The notes under the pieces were generated by a model. It did not search any database. It was given only the letters and a program-made list of their open reading frames with translations, and had not been told where the DNA came from. Positions 36,340-47,335 of a stretch of DNA of 64,000 bases are shown piece after piece. The DNA is from Cavia porcellus (Eukaryota; Chordata; Mammalia; Rodentia; Caviidae). The stretch is from assembly GCF_034190915.1 (NCBI RefSeq), contig NW_026947490.1, forward strand, positions 66,019,494-66,083,493. Direction: 5' to 3'. The stretch's first letter is position 1. Each line of letters opens with the position of its first letter. Made by a program: the position numbers and the translations under genes.

Positions 36340-36387
36340 ATATTAGACAGTCAAATTCGCCCTGGTCTCTGATCCCTAGAGCTAGGA

Positions 36388-36410
36388 AAAAAAAAAAAAA
36401 AAAAAAAAAA
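36388..36410. repeat. Poly-A tract
   Basis: A run of about 23 A lies just downstream of the ID insertion. It could be an older retroposon tail, but I cannot recognise a body to its left. Confidence 0.85.
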
Positions 36411-37719
36411 CCAGTAAGTTATGGACTTCAGATTTGTCATTAGTCACCTTGCCCTGCAGCCCCAGTGACACTGCCCCCCCCCTTCTTCTGTCCCCTCTCC
36501 AAGCAGCAGAAGTGCAGCCACAGGGCCAATGTGCAAACCGATGTGTGCAGGGGTTCTCTGCGCAGTCCACACCCCTTGGCAGGGAAGGCTCTGCACTGCG
36601 TCTTGGGGACGCTGTCTGCCCAGGGCCAGCTTTATCCCCCTGGCTTTTACACTGCAAGGCAGGTGAGAATAATCTTCCTCCTTCTTCCCCAAGAGCAACA
36701 CGGAGAAGGGCAGGGGAGGAGACCCGGTCAGAGCTGGATCGGACCTGCCAGTTTCCAGCGATGAGATCCAGAGCAAACGTTGGAACCCTCTGTACTTTGG
36801 CTCTCAAGCTGCAATCTGGAAACAGCACTGCTGACCTTAGGGATCCGCGAGACCCAGGGATGGGCAGTGCTGGACGGGGAGGCTGGCAAGTTCCGTATGC
36901 CCCCAGTTCTCAGGGACGGGTCTTTACCACCTGTCTCCTGGATTTCCAGGGACGCGCACTTGCACTCTCCTGCTTTACTGACTGTGGCCCCTGCAGGCAG
37001 AAACCCTTCCTGCTCTGCCTTGGCAACTTCCGCCACCCGGGGACAAAGCCCCGCCTCTCCCCTGTGCTGCCTTCTGCCACCAGCCACGGGGAGTGTTCAG
37101 GCTCCAGCCACCCCCAAATCAGTGATGGAATACTAGCCTACCCATCCTACTTGCCCTGCTTTTTTGGCGAGGAGAGTGAAAAATTTCTTGTTCCTCCACA
37201 GGCTGGCTCAGGCAGCTCTGGAGACAACGAACCTGATGAAGAGGCTGCAGCGCTCAGGGAATAAATAGTTCTTACAAAGCCACACTGAGTAAGGTGATTT
37301 GCAATATGGATTTTCCCTCTGCGTTATTACGAAACTTTGTCAGCACATTCAGCTTCGGTCTCCAGCCAAACATTAAAGGAGCAGCTCTCTCCCCCAGCCT
37401 GGCTGGGGTGTGGATGGGCTGCTTTTGGCCAGGCCAAGTGGCATGGGGTGATTCTGGATAGCAGGTTGGGTGCTCTCTGCCCTCGTGGGGCGGGGCGCAG
37501 GAGGGGAAAGTGGGGCCAGCACTGCCTTGGCCACTGGACCAGTGTCTCCTACATGGGGCTTGGTTCATTGCAGGTGTGATTTATCCATGTCCCTCTCCTG
37601 CCTGCCTGAAGTCCACAGACTGGGCAGGAACCCTCCAGAGACATCACCCACCAGAGCTGGGACAGTTTCTAAGTGCTGGGGGGAGGCAACGTGGGCAGAG
37701 CATCAAGATGGGCTGCAAA

Positions 37720-37722
<3 letters not shown>
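36411..37722. other. GC-rich single-copy block with a long, unsupported plus-strand frame
   Basis: The frame 36434-37264 is 276 codons long, the longest in the window. The translation shows no domain, no low-divergence motif and no obvious homology. The same block is open on the opposite strand (36382-36828 and 36728-37087). It has a C run at 36474-36482. A polypyrimidine-AG near 37175-37200 precedes an acidic segment and could mimic a splice acceptor, but no matching donor exon structure is evident. Confidence 0.3.

Positions 37723-37760
<38 letters not shown>
37723..37760. repeat. (TG)n microsatellite
   Basis: Nineteen perfect TG units lie immediately next to the composite SINE at 37761. 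Confidence 0.95.
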
Positions 37761-37761
<1 letters not shown>

Positions 37762-37930
37762 CACCAAGGTTGAAACCCAGGGCCTCGTGCATGCTAATCA
37801 AGTGCTCTGACACTTAGCCACATCCTCCATAACTCCCTATCCCTTTTTTGAGACAAAGTTTCAACAAATTGCTCAGGCTACAGTCCTCCTGCTTCAGCTT
37901 CTTAAGTAGCTGGGATGGTACCACAAGCAG
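37761..37930 (-). mobile_element. Composite ID + B1-like SINE, antisense
   Basis: Reversed ID ('ttgaaacccagggcctcgtg', 'catgctaatcaagtgctctg', 'cacttagccacatcctcc') is followed by reversed B1-like sequence ('ttttttgagacaaagtttca', 'gctcaggctacagtcctcct', 'taagtagctgggatggtacc'). The layout is the same as the other composite copies. Confidence 0.75.
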
Positions 37931-37985
37931 CTAGGGTTACAAATCCTAAAAAACTTGGTGTATCACAGTCCAGCCTGGCATACAT

Positions 37986-38335
37986 GTAAGGCCTTTGGTC
38001 CTCTTTTCCATCTTTGGGACAAACTACCTCACACCTGCAACTTACAGGAGAGGTTTATTCTGGCTCATGGTTTTGGAGGTTTCAGTCCATGGTCTTCCAG
38101 CTCCAAGAGCGAAACACTGCAGAAGGGTATTACAGAGCAAAGCTGCTTGCAGGAAAGCTGGGAAGCAGAATGGGGCCGCATGAGTGAGACATGACTGCCC
38201 CAGAGCCACACCCCCAGAGCCATCTGTTCTAACTAGGTCCCACCCCCTAATAGCCTGTGCAGCTGTGAACATTAGTGTATTAATCCATCAATTAGTATGC
38301 TGCACCATGATCCTGTCACCTGTCCAGGAATCTTT
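37986..38335 (-). mobile_element. MaLR-type LTR, antisense, diverged
   Basis: Reversed MaLR words appear: 'gggacaaactacctcacacc', 'gagaggtttattctggctca', 'tttcagtccatggtcttcca', 'agctgtgaacattagtgtat' and 'taatccatcaattagtatgc'. The start is degraded. Confidence 0.7.
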
Positions 38336-39884
38336 TAATCCAGTTAACTGGTATGAGGTTAACTGGCATGCTCACTGTAGCTAATCTGGCATCTGTAACA
38401 TATCAAAAGTTAAATAATAATAATAACAACACAAAAATTAAAACTTAAGTCAGGCTTACTGTGAGAGTGAGGCTGTGGTCTCATCTCTGGGCCCATCACT
38501 CACCGGCTCCCACCACCCTGTCTCTCTGAGCAGACTGAGACGAGCTCTCTACCTTCTAGTATTACTGGGTCATTGTTTACCTTCCCTGGCCAGCGTGGTG
38601 TGCGCTTTCCCTGAAGCACATACTCAGGGATCAAACCAGAAGAACCAGCCATGATCTGGAGGACTTGGGTCTGAGAAATCACATTTGATCAGTAATTCAG
38701 GAAGTTGTCCTTGTACTTCCCAGGAAGATTGAGCTTTGCTGCCCACCTGTCCCAGATTCCAAGGACATGAGGGCATTCTGTCAGTAAGGGTAATATGGAA
38801 GTCCCTTGTACTGCAGTCTCCAGTGTCATACACTACTTGGTCAGTGGTAGCTACCAAGTGGTTCTCTGGCTTTCAGAGCTGTGTCTGAAATGCCAAGTGT
38901 CCTGGGGCTCCAGAGGGACTTGGGCTTGCCCTATGGACCAGGAACCAAGTTTATGGTCTGTCTGTGACTTCACCCACAAGACAACTCAGCAGGTTGGGGG
39001 AGCACTGGCCAGTCTGGTGGGCTCCGTAAAGAAGAGAAATAATACCAAGTGAGAACAAGGAGAAGGCTGACCTTGCTCCGCGTGTGCTGGGACTCCTGCT
39101 GGAGCTCTGAGCAGCACCCTTTCTCACCCTGGTATTTCCAACAGCATCAGCTCTTCTGAGTCCCAATCCCCAAATGACAGGGACACTGAAGCTGAGCTTT
39201 CTCTTCTGCTTAGCCCTTCCTGGCAGCCCTCAAAGACACCCAGTAAATGGAGTGCCATGAAATTCCAAGAGAAATGCATATTGCCTTCAAATGCAAAGCA
39301 ACTCACCAACTGGCTCACCAGATGAGACTCTCCTCTTTTTTGGTTATATTTCAACCATCATTGTACAGTAAATGTTCTGGCAAAGCCCAAGCCATGGCCC
39401 ATAACATGTGACCGTGTCCTGAATATTTATTTATCTGGCACTATCTAGCACATGTGTGTCTTGCTAGAGCGTGCAGATTGCTTGCCATTTCCTACTTGGC
39501 AGGTCCAATTAGCAGAATACCACTAGAGTGGCAGCCCAGCAGGAGGTGTCCTGTGGAGTGCCCAGATACTCAAGGTCCCTTCACCTATGCTGTGTCAGAG
39601 AGATGGAGTCAACCCAGCTCTGATTTTGATCATCCTCACTGGTGAAGAGTGAATAAAAGACTCACTCAGCAGATGAAAGACATGCACCCCTACTGCCAGA
39701 GGCTGTGTTCATGCATGCAGTAAACACAGGCTTGATGGGGCTGCCATTTGATTGGCACTTGCATTAGTTCATTGTCACCTGCTATGAGTCCTCTAGCTCT
39801 TACGTCTGAATGAGAGATAAAGGGGACCAGCTCCTATGTATTTTTAGGTCTTTGCTTTTATGCATACATTTTGTTTATTTTTGT
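38336..39884. other. Single-copy sequence, nothing recognised
   Basis: It includes a short TAA-rich run (38411-38428). Frames are short and have no domains. Confidence 0.4.
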
Positions 39885-39957
39885 AGTGCTGGGACTGAAC
39901 CGAGGGTTTGTGTGTGCTAGGCAAGCTCTCTGCTCCTGAGCCGCATCCCTGGCCCTC
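39885..39957 (-). mobile_element. ID SINE, antisense
   Basis: The plus strand reads 'agtgctgggactgaaccgag', 'ggtttgtgtgtgctaggcaa', 'gctctctgctcctgagccgc' and 'atccctggcc', the reverse of the ID consensus with A and B boxes recognisable. Confidence 0.75.
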
Positions 39958-42209
39958 TCCTATGACTTCAGTGAGGGCGTGAACTCCTGAATTACTCTTC
40001 AGAAGCTTCTAGTTTACACAAGACCTCCCTATCACAATGCTACCTCAGGAGATGAATGCTTTGGTTTGCAAATAATTTGGTTTGCAAACAGAAGTGTTTG
40101 GCAAAAGTTTTGTTTGTGTTTGCAAGCTCTGAACTGGATGGCAAATGTGACTGGCCATGTTTCCCATACAAATGCAAACCTGGCCATCTTGTCCACAGAA
40201 CGAATTAAGTTTATGAACTGAGACCAGTGCATATCATCAGTTCTGGGAAAGTTACACAGGGTGGGGATCTGAATGCCTCTAGTCTCCCCTTCCATTATTG
40301 GGCTCTGGATCCGTGAGCCAGCTCAGACCTGGAGATTTGTGGGGGGTTGTGGTACTTGATTACCATATGTCACATAACTGCCTGACCAGCTATCCATGTT
40401 GCTGGATGTTCACTAGCCACTGCCAGCCACTCAGGCCTCACCAACATAAGTGTACCTGTCTTCTCCTTCCCATGTCACTCCAGAGTCATATCATGCCACC
40501 ATAGTAGGATCCCCAGTTCCATCAGAGCTTCTAGCCCTCAAAAACTCACCACAAAGCCCCCCCAAAATGTCAACATCTCTACCTTGCCATCTGCACCCCA
40601 CCCCCAGTGCATTCCATGTTGCTTTGTGAAGGAAGTATCTTCCGGGCCTTCTCAGGGAGGGTGAGTGAAGAATCAACTGCTTTGCCTGATAAATCTACGC
40701 GCCTGAGCCTCTCAACCATTCTCTCAGTCCCATGCAAGGACAGCACCAGCATCTCCATGGGGATTGCAAGCATCCACCATTACACCCGCACTTCAGGGGA
40801 CATCCCTGACAGAGCAAGGATTGGCTCCTACACAGAGCTGAACCTCAGTTTGTGGATCACACCCTTGGTAAAATTTCCTCCTTGTAGACACTCACTCCAG
40901 CCACTCAGCCCAACACCATCAAGAGATCCTTTGTGTGTCTATTCCTCTAGCTCCTGTTAGCTTTTGAATTCTTTTGGTATACAAGCCACTTTTGCTTGTT
41001 TGTTTGTTTGTTTGTTGGGATGAGGAGCAATTCCCTACTTGGGAGAGGATGAGACCTGCCTATAATTAACATCTGAAGGAAAACAAGGTGAGGTGAAGGA
41101 AATACAAACATCGTCTTGTAAGTTAGAGGTTCTTGCACCTTGTCCAAGTAAGAAGCTGTTCTCTTTTAGCAGATAGGAGCTTGGGCCACAGGCGTCAAGA
41201 CTTCAGGGCTTATTTTTCCCAAGCGTCCTCCTCCCACTTCTCCTGGCCCTATTCTTTTCCTATCAGTGCCCTATTTTGATGTAGGATTCATGTCAAAGTG
41301 TGTATTCAGTATCTTTTGTGGGCTGGCCAATCTCACAATTAGACAGTGTGTCTGGTTTTCAGCACACTCTTCCCTGAAGACTGTAGATCTCACTAAGTCC
41401 TTCCATGGAGATCCACAGTGTGCCTGGAGTGGATAACACACTGTCCTCGGCTGATCTGGTAGACACCCAGCCAGCTCCAAGAGCTTACACTGCTGTTGTC
41501 TCTGTGCTGAGCACACAACCCATGCTGCACCTTCCCCTGCACCTCCCTCCAGCCCTCCCAGGTGACAGCCAGCCTGAGAGTTGTGACACTGCCCATCAAT
41601 GTTATCACCATCCACTTTCCACTGGTCCACTACAGGCAACTCAAACGCTTTTCTACGGAACTTACAAGAGGTATTTCAGGGCCGACTGCCAGGGGAGAGA
41701 GGGAAGAAGGCTTTATCCATCAGTCCCTGTCCCACTGTGGAGGACAGACCCACCGGCATGAAGACTCCACGCTCCCACCTTGCGCAAGTGCAGCCCACAA
41801 GCAGTTTCCCACCATGAGCACGGAAATAGCTGTGCATCACAAATCACGAAGCCTGAGGTAGGATCCAGGGTCCAAGGTGGTGGTCTCAGGTTGTACCCGT
41901 TTAAACCAGTGGGGTCCGGCCACTTCCAGGGGCTGGAGCAGCAGGTGGGGGACAGAGAAAACTGGAAGTGACACCCAAAGGTGTCTGATACAAATGGGTG
42001 TCATGCAGACAGCATCATTACAAACAGAACATGTCTGATTTGGGGTGATTGTTAACATTTCTATAATTTCTACCTCTTAAACTCAGTTTAACTCAGGTGA
42101 ATATTAAATAAGATTACATTACCTAAGCATGACCAGACAGCCAGGATAGGGGTGGAAGAAAATCAAAATTACTTTTGGAAATGCCCTACACAGAAAATCC
42201 ACCTGTCAT
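39958..42209. other. Single-copy sequence; forkhead-like word cluster at about 40063-40185
   Basis: A stretch at 40063-40185 has repeated TTTGCAAA/TGTTTGC words ('ggtttgcaaataatttgg', 'tttgtttgtgtttgcaagc'). These could be forkhead sites or a decayed repeat. A (GTTT)n run lies at 40996-41016. The frames around 41397-41860 have no domain. Confidence 0.35.
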
Positions 42210-42480
42210 GCAGGTGTTCAACAAGAAAGCACTGTTCTAGGCATCAAAATTACCATAGTGATCAAACAACGTAAAAGCCTCCTCTTACAGTACAGGACGT
42301 GGGGATAATAAGTTCACAGGTACACGGTAAATGGAACACAGCAACAGGAGAAAGATGCGGGAGCACAGGGAGTGTGGTGGGAGAGGCTCCCTCATTAAAA
42401 ACAGGATTCTCAAAGAAGAAAAATACCAATGCCCAGAGATGGCATTCGGGCACGAACAGTGGGAGCATAGCAGGTAGAGG
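42210..42480 (+). mobile_element. Possible ancient LINE-type interspersed repeat
   Basis: 'gcactgttctaggcatcaaa', 'attaccatagtgatcaaaca' and 'gaacacagcaacaggagaaa' resemble a widespread old mammalian repeat with the 'ggcactgttctaggcactgg' signature. Family and ends are uncertain. Confidence 0.35.
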
Positions 42481-43907
42481 AGCGCCCAGTGTGCGGTGGG
42501 ACAGCGCAGCACCAGGTGGCACCGAGAGCCATGGGGATTCCTCTGCTTTTCCTAGGAGTAAGGGAGCCAAGTGACCCCTGGGGGCTTTTCACAGAGGCAG
42601 TGAAGATCCCCATCAAACCCAAACTGTGTGCACACTGGGCCCCCGACGTTTCCGCTGGAGTGCTGTCAGCAGAGGCAGGAAGTCAGCTCCGTGGCTGGGC
42701 AGCCACCTGTAACAGCCACCCTCTGGGCCCTGGAGGATGATGGGGAGCTGGACACAGATGAAACAGGGTGGATACTCAGGGCGGAGATGGCCCAGCGGAG
42801 GATGCAGGTGACCAGAAGGGCGCCAGGGAGCCTGTGGTCACTGCTCTGCTGCACTTGCACCTGGGGTCCCTTGGGTTTCCGGTGGTTCTCTGTCCCCAGC
42901 AGGAGGTACCCCCACCCTCCAGTGTCCTGTGATGTGTCTCCCACAGCATTTTAGTTCATAAACTGCATACCATAGGCAAGCTCGACAGTAAAACTTCATT
43001 GTTCCTGATGGCAGTAGTCTGTTTTTCTAACCTTTGGCTTCCTTCTTTCCTGGTACTTTTATACATCTGGTTCTGGTAACATAAAAGGATTCACTCCATT
43101 TACAACTGTACTTCTTGTTCAGAGCTGTTTCCCACGACCCTTCCCCAGCTGACGTGGAACTGAAGATCCTCTCCTTCTGTCAGACAGGTCAGTGTCTGTA
43201 TGTGCCCTGCGGGTGGCCCTCAATGGCCTGGCCAGCAAGCTCTCAGGGGGTTACCACTCAGGAGGGGGCTCTCCAGGAGGCCAGCTGGTGCTCACACCCC
43301 TTCTCCAGCCTGACCACATGAAGGCTGCGGTCGTGGACGGATACTGCCCTTCTGGGAATGAGGGTGCTGGGGCTCTGTGGCTTTTACTCACTCTGTTCTC
43401 TTCTTGGCTGTGTTTGCTGATGCTCAGGCAGATGCTAAGTTTTCAGCAGGGCACGCATCCCACAGAAAGACAGCAGAGAAGGAGCAGCGAGCTGCGGGAA
43501 GGTTTCTGTCTTAGGCCAAGGGCTACAGATCAGATCCTCAGCTGAGAAGGAGCTCACCTTCCCTCCTGATCTCTATAGAGGCTGACAAAAGTGAGCCAGC
43601 CCCCAGCCTCGGGTGTCCCTTACCGTGCTGGGAGGAAACCGCACAGCAGATGCCCGGTGCCTGAATGGATGGACCGGTGGATGCCCACAGTGGGCACTGC
43701 AAGCCATCACAGAGCAGGCCACAGCCGGGATCCTGAGGTGAGCTTGGGGTGCTGCCTCTCAGGCACCTGTCCCATACTGCCACCTCCAAACCCTGAAGCA
43801 CACAGGGCCCAGGTTTTCATAAGGGAAGAAACCTCTGAGACGTGTGGCCATTTCCGTGTATCCCTGGAGTGAATGGTCCTAATAGAACTCTGTGGCCATA
43901 AATGGAC
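42481..43907. other. Single-copy sequence, no gene recognised
   Basis: Frames of 80-120 codons overlap on both strands without domains. Confidence 0.4.
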
Positions 43908-44130
43908 CATGCACATGCACACACTCACACACACACACACACACGTATGCAAACGTGCACGTGCACACACACACTACATACGTATGCATATCTGCTACCC
44001 ACAGGCACACACACAGTCTACAGTCCCCACATCACAGCCATGTACACACCCACAAACACCTCCCTCACACACATACACATTCATACTTCATGCACCATGC
44101 ACCCACATGTACAACCACACACACACACAT
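43908..44130. repeat. CA-rich degenerate microsatellite
   Basis: Interrupted (CA)n is mixed with CACG and CATA words over about 220 bases on the plus strand. It is an old, heavily interrupted repeat. Histidine/threonine-rich frames across it are products of the repeat. Confidence 0.85.
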
Positions 44131-44339
44131 ATCACACCAGTGACTCTATAGCCTTCGCCACAACATACAAATATGCCCATCCAAAAGCATGACAGAGAAG
44201 AAAAAGGATTAAAAGCTTTAAGACTTACTATTCAAATTTAAGACAAGCTATGAAACTGACCGCAGGATCCAAAATGCCAATCTGCATGGCAGAGAGAATG
44301 CAGGACTCAGGCTCCCAGGGTGGAAAGCCCAGCCCCTTC

Positions 44340-44505
44340 CTGCGTTTGGGGACCGTGACCTACTTTGTTAACCTCGTGGTGTCTGCTCCAGCCGTCTGTA
44401 ATAGGGCACAATGGTGCTGACTTCCCGGGGGTAGTTGTGAGAATTTAGTGCATAAAAAGCCCGTAAAATGCCGTGAGAGGTGTTACTGTTATCATCATTG
44501 CTACC
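44340..44505 (+). mobile_element. MIR SINE, 3' part
   Basis: 'cagccgtctgtaatagggca', 'gtagttgtgagaatttagtg', 'cataaaaagcccgtaaaatg' and 'tgttactgttatcatcattg' follow the second half of MIR in order. Confidence 0.7.
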
Positions 44506-44819
44506 GTCCAGGTGCACAGAGTGGGTCGAGTCCCACACTGCTGCTGGGGACACCTCAGGGAGTTAACATGGTAATACACACACATTAAACTCCTTCTGCA
44601 TGTTCACGCCACATGACCCCAAAACCCCTCTCTTTTGAGGCCAACAGAGGCCCCCGCAGATGAATGTGCTCCTTGCACCACAGTCAACAGCAACAGGGAA
44701 AAGAAAAGAAGGAAACAACCGGAAGTCCTGGGTGTGATCCTGGCTGTGGGCCACTGGCCGGCGGCTCGTGCAGTGAGCTCCCGGACACCCATTTGCACGC
44801 TGCGGTTCCCGTTTCCTCT

Positions 44820-45070
44820 TTCTGCACACGTCGCCCTGGATCTGCTCTGCCACAGCTTCCTCAGGGAAGACCTGCCACCCCGGCCACCTGCCACCCACCG
44901 TGCTGGGCAGCTGGTGTGGCGCTTTGCCGTACAACTCAGCTTCGTCAAGACCGTGGCCCACTCTGCTCCAACTCATCAGTCTCATGAGGGCTGGGATCGG
45001 CCGCACTGCTCCTGTTTCAGCCCCTAAGTCTACGCCAGTGCCTGGCCCACAAGGGGTTCTGGGGGATGCG
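44820..45070 (+). mobile_element. L2 LINE, 3' end
   Basis: 'catgagggctgggatcggcc' and 'cgccagtgcctggcccacaa' correspond to the conserved 3' end of L2. The preceding 'ttcctcagggaagacctgcc' matches the upstream L2 word order. No frame is intact. It is truncated, as most L2 copies are. Confidence 0.6.
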
Positions 45071-46089
45071 CACTCAGGAGGGCTGTGACGCAGTCTTACC
45101 AATCCATCTGGCAAAGTGCTCACGGCTTTAAATGAGAAAATGTCTGCAAAATTAAATGCGCAGCATAAATACAGGTAGAAAACCCAGATGAGAGGTGCTG
45201 GGTTGCTAGCGGTGGTTAGTCTTCTTGCCCACTTTTATTTTTTTCCATATAGATGAACTATTTTCCAGACATTTAAAAATAATCATCTATTTCCTTTCAA
45301 TTGTGAAAACAGTGAATAAGATAGATGGATACAGAGAAGGATCCAGTGCTTTAAAATGGGCCACACTTCAAGTTAAGGTTCTGAGAGGTCGTGGTGACCT
45401 GTGAAATGTCCAAGTTGAATTTGGACACTGCCAATCTTTGTTTCTAGCCCTGTCTGAGTGACCACCCTTGATCTCTCTCGCGATGGGCTCCGTTTCTTCC
45501 TTGGGGGGCACCAGCAGGCTGAGTGGAGCTGAGATGACACATGATAGTTTTAGAAAAGAACAAAACGTAACTTTCTTTCTTTTTCCTAATAGAAAAATTC
45601 AGGCTAAACGAACCTTTTTCTTTCTTGCTTGCTAGGTAATTATGGTCATACAGTCAGGGTTGCATCCTGGAAGTTCCAGGAAGCTGCTTCGTGTCCTTCC
45701 GGCAGCACGTGTTACCTTTCGCAGCAGCTGTTGGAAGGTCCCAGGGTGACGGCCGCCACACCAGAGCTCCCTCACTCGGGGGTCCTGTGACCGGGGGAGC
45801 AGCACATAGACATGAGCCCTGGGTGGGTCACCAATAGGAAGCCCTCTGACGGTCGTGGGGTGGGATGTACTTGGAGGAACATCTACCAGAGAACAGATGG
45901 TTTCAAGTCTTGATGTGGACTTTAGATTCCCTCTATGGCCTTCATCTTTCAGAGCCTCAGTTTCCCCACCTGTTCAGCTGGAACATTCAGGTCCCCATGG
46001 TATTGTTAGGTAATGAAACTACAGCACTCTCATTGGGGATGAGCTATACTGAAGATCTGAAATACTGTCTGGAGGACCGTGTATTACAG
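45071..46089. other. Single-copy sequence, nothing recognised
   Basis: It is AT-rich at 45120-45310 and more GC-rich towards 45700-45800 with several CpGs. No repeats or domains were recognised. Confidence 0.4.
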
Positions 46090-46414
46090 ACTCGGTCACT
46101 AGTTCAGCACCATTAGGGGGCAGTGGGATCTTTAAGGCCTGGAGGGAGGAAATTAGGCCATGGGGTGATCACAAAGGGGATGTGGAGACCCCAGTTCCTT
46201 CCTGCTTCTGTGTTTTGCAGGAGGTGAGCTGCAAAAGTGAGCAAGTGGCCCTGCCAGACACTGTCACCATCATTCTGCTCCATCTCCCCTGGTCCTGAGC
46301 AACAAGACAAAGATCTCAGACTACAGTCTGAAACCATCAGTCAAAATAAACCTTTCCTATTTTTAAGTTGTTATCCCGGGTATTTTGTGATATTAATCGA
46401 ATGCTGATGAACAC
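46090..46414 (+). mobile_element. MaLR-type LTR
   Basis: MaLR landmarks are 'ttaggccatggggtgatcac', 'tgctccatctcccctggtcc', 'ctacagtctgaaaccatcag', AATAAA at 46345-46350 and 'cgggtattttgtgatattaa', with an end like 'gctgatgaacac'. The first part is truncated or diverged. The left edge overlaps a CTCF-like motif. Confidence 0.7.
46107..46125 (+). promoter_or_regulatory. CTCF-type motif (moderate)
   Basis: The core CCATTAGGGGGCAGTG matches CTCF in the CCA and AGGGGGC blocks with an accepted GCAG variant at the end. It lies at the left edge of a MaLR LTR. Whether it is bound cannot be judged here. Confidence 0.45.
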
Positions 46415-46764
46415 GGGATAGAGCCTTGTGCTCTTCTGCTGGCAGACTTCTGTTAAACTGATCATTGTATCAAGACCCAAGTGGAAAGAGTAGGAATGTT
46501 TATCCTGGAAATGACCAGGAAGAGGATGCGCTAGTAAAATATAAAAGTTGTCATATGCCTGAAGGGCAGATTTGTTCCATGTGGCCTACCAGAGCATGAA
46601 CCCAGGCCACAGGCTAGACAGCCAGACAGGTATCTGCTTTATCTAAAAAAGGTTCCTTGAAGGCCAGAACGTGACAGCAAGGCTGTCTCCTAAGGTAGAG
46701 CTGAGTCAGTAGCCCTGTGACTGTTCCAGGGGTTGACTGGCAGGGGCGGCTGTTTCTGTTTGTT
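46415..46764. other. Single-copy sequence, nothing recognised
   Basis: This is about 350 bases between an LTR and an ID element, with no feature I can support. Confidence 0.4.
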
Positions 46765-46850
46765 CGTTGCAGTGTTCAGGATGGACTCCAGGGCCCTGCA
46801 CACACTTGGCCAGTGCTGTACCACTGAGCAACACCCACCCCTGGCACCGC
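46765..46850 (-). mobile_element. ID-like SINE, antisense
   Basis: 'cagtgttcaggatggactcc', 'agggccctgcacacacttgg' and 'ccagtgctgtaccactgagc' are the reverse of the ID element. Confidence 0.65.
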
Positions 46851-47019
46851 TGAGTGGTTGTGGTGGTGGCAGTGATTCTTGTGTTAAGCTGGAGACTGGG
46901 CTGAAAACTTTAGATTCCTCCCAGTCCCAGGGACCTGTGTTTCTGCCTCTCAGCTTTTTACTGTTGGAATTGCCTGAACATTATGTATAATTCACCTTCG
47001 GTACCGTTTTACCCAGGCG

Positions 47020-47335
47020 CAGTATCTTAGCTACTTTTCTAGTCAATGGGACAGAACTTGTGACACCTTCAACATAAAGGACGAGAGGTTCACTCAGTGC
47101 CTGTTTCGGCACATGGTTCCCAGGAGGAGAGGTCCCCAGAGAGGAGTGTGGAGGAAAGCTGCTCAGGGCAGCCAGGAAGCAGAGGAGAAAAGCCAGGCCA
47201 GCAGCGAGATTCCCACTCCTCCAGGACTAGTCCCACCTCCTGACGCCAAGCCAGCTGCAGCCACCCACAGCTTGATCACCTACCATAAGCCCACTTCAGA
47301 GCACGTGAGGCTTTGAGGGACACCCGGATGTAACC
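47020..47335 (-). mobile_element. MaLR-type LTR, antisense, diverged
   Basis: 'tatcttagctacttttctag', 'gaaagctgctcagggcagcc', 'aggaagcagaggagaaaagc', 'tcccacctcctgacgccaag' and 'cagccacccacagc' follow the reversed MaLR order. The match is weaker towards the right edge. Confidence 0.6.

Noticed and set aside
36434..37264. 276-codon plus-strand frame, the longest in the window
   Set aside because: No recognisable domain, no promoter or exon structure, open frames also on the opposite strand and GC-rich composition. Probably chance; only a homology or ribosome-profiling hit would revive it.
37175..37265. Possible splice acceptor followed by an acidic exon
   Set aside because: A pyrimidine-rich CAG precedes a short frame, but there is no matching donor, no conserved protein and no second exon.
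43892..44192. His/Thr-rich frames on the plus strand
   Set aside because: They are translations of a degenerate (CA)n tract.
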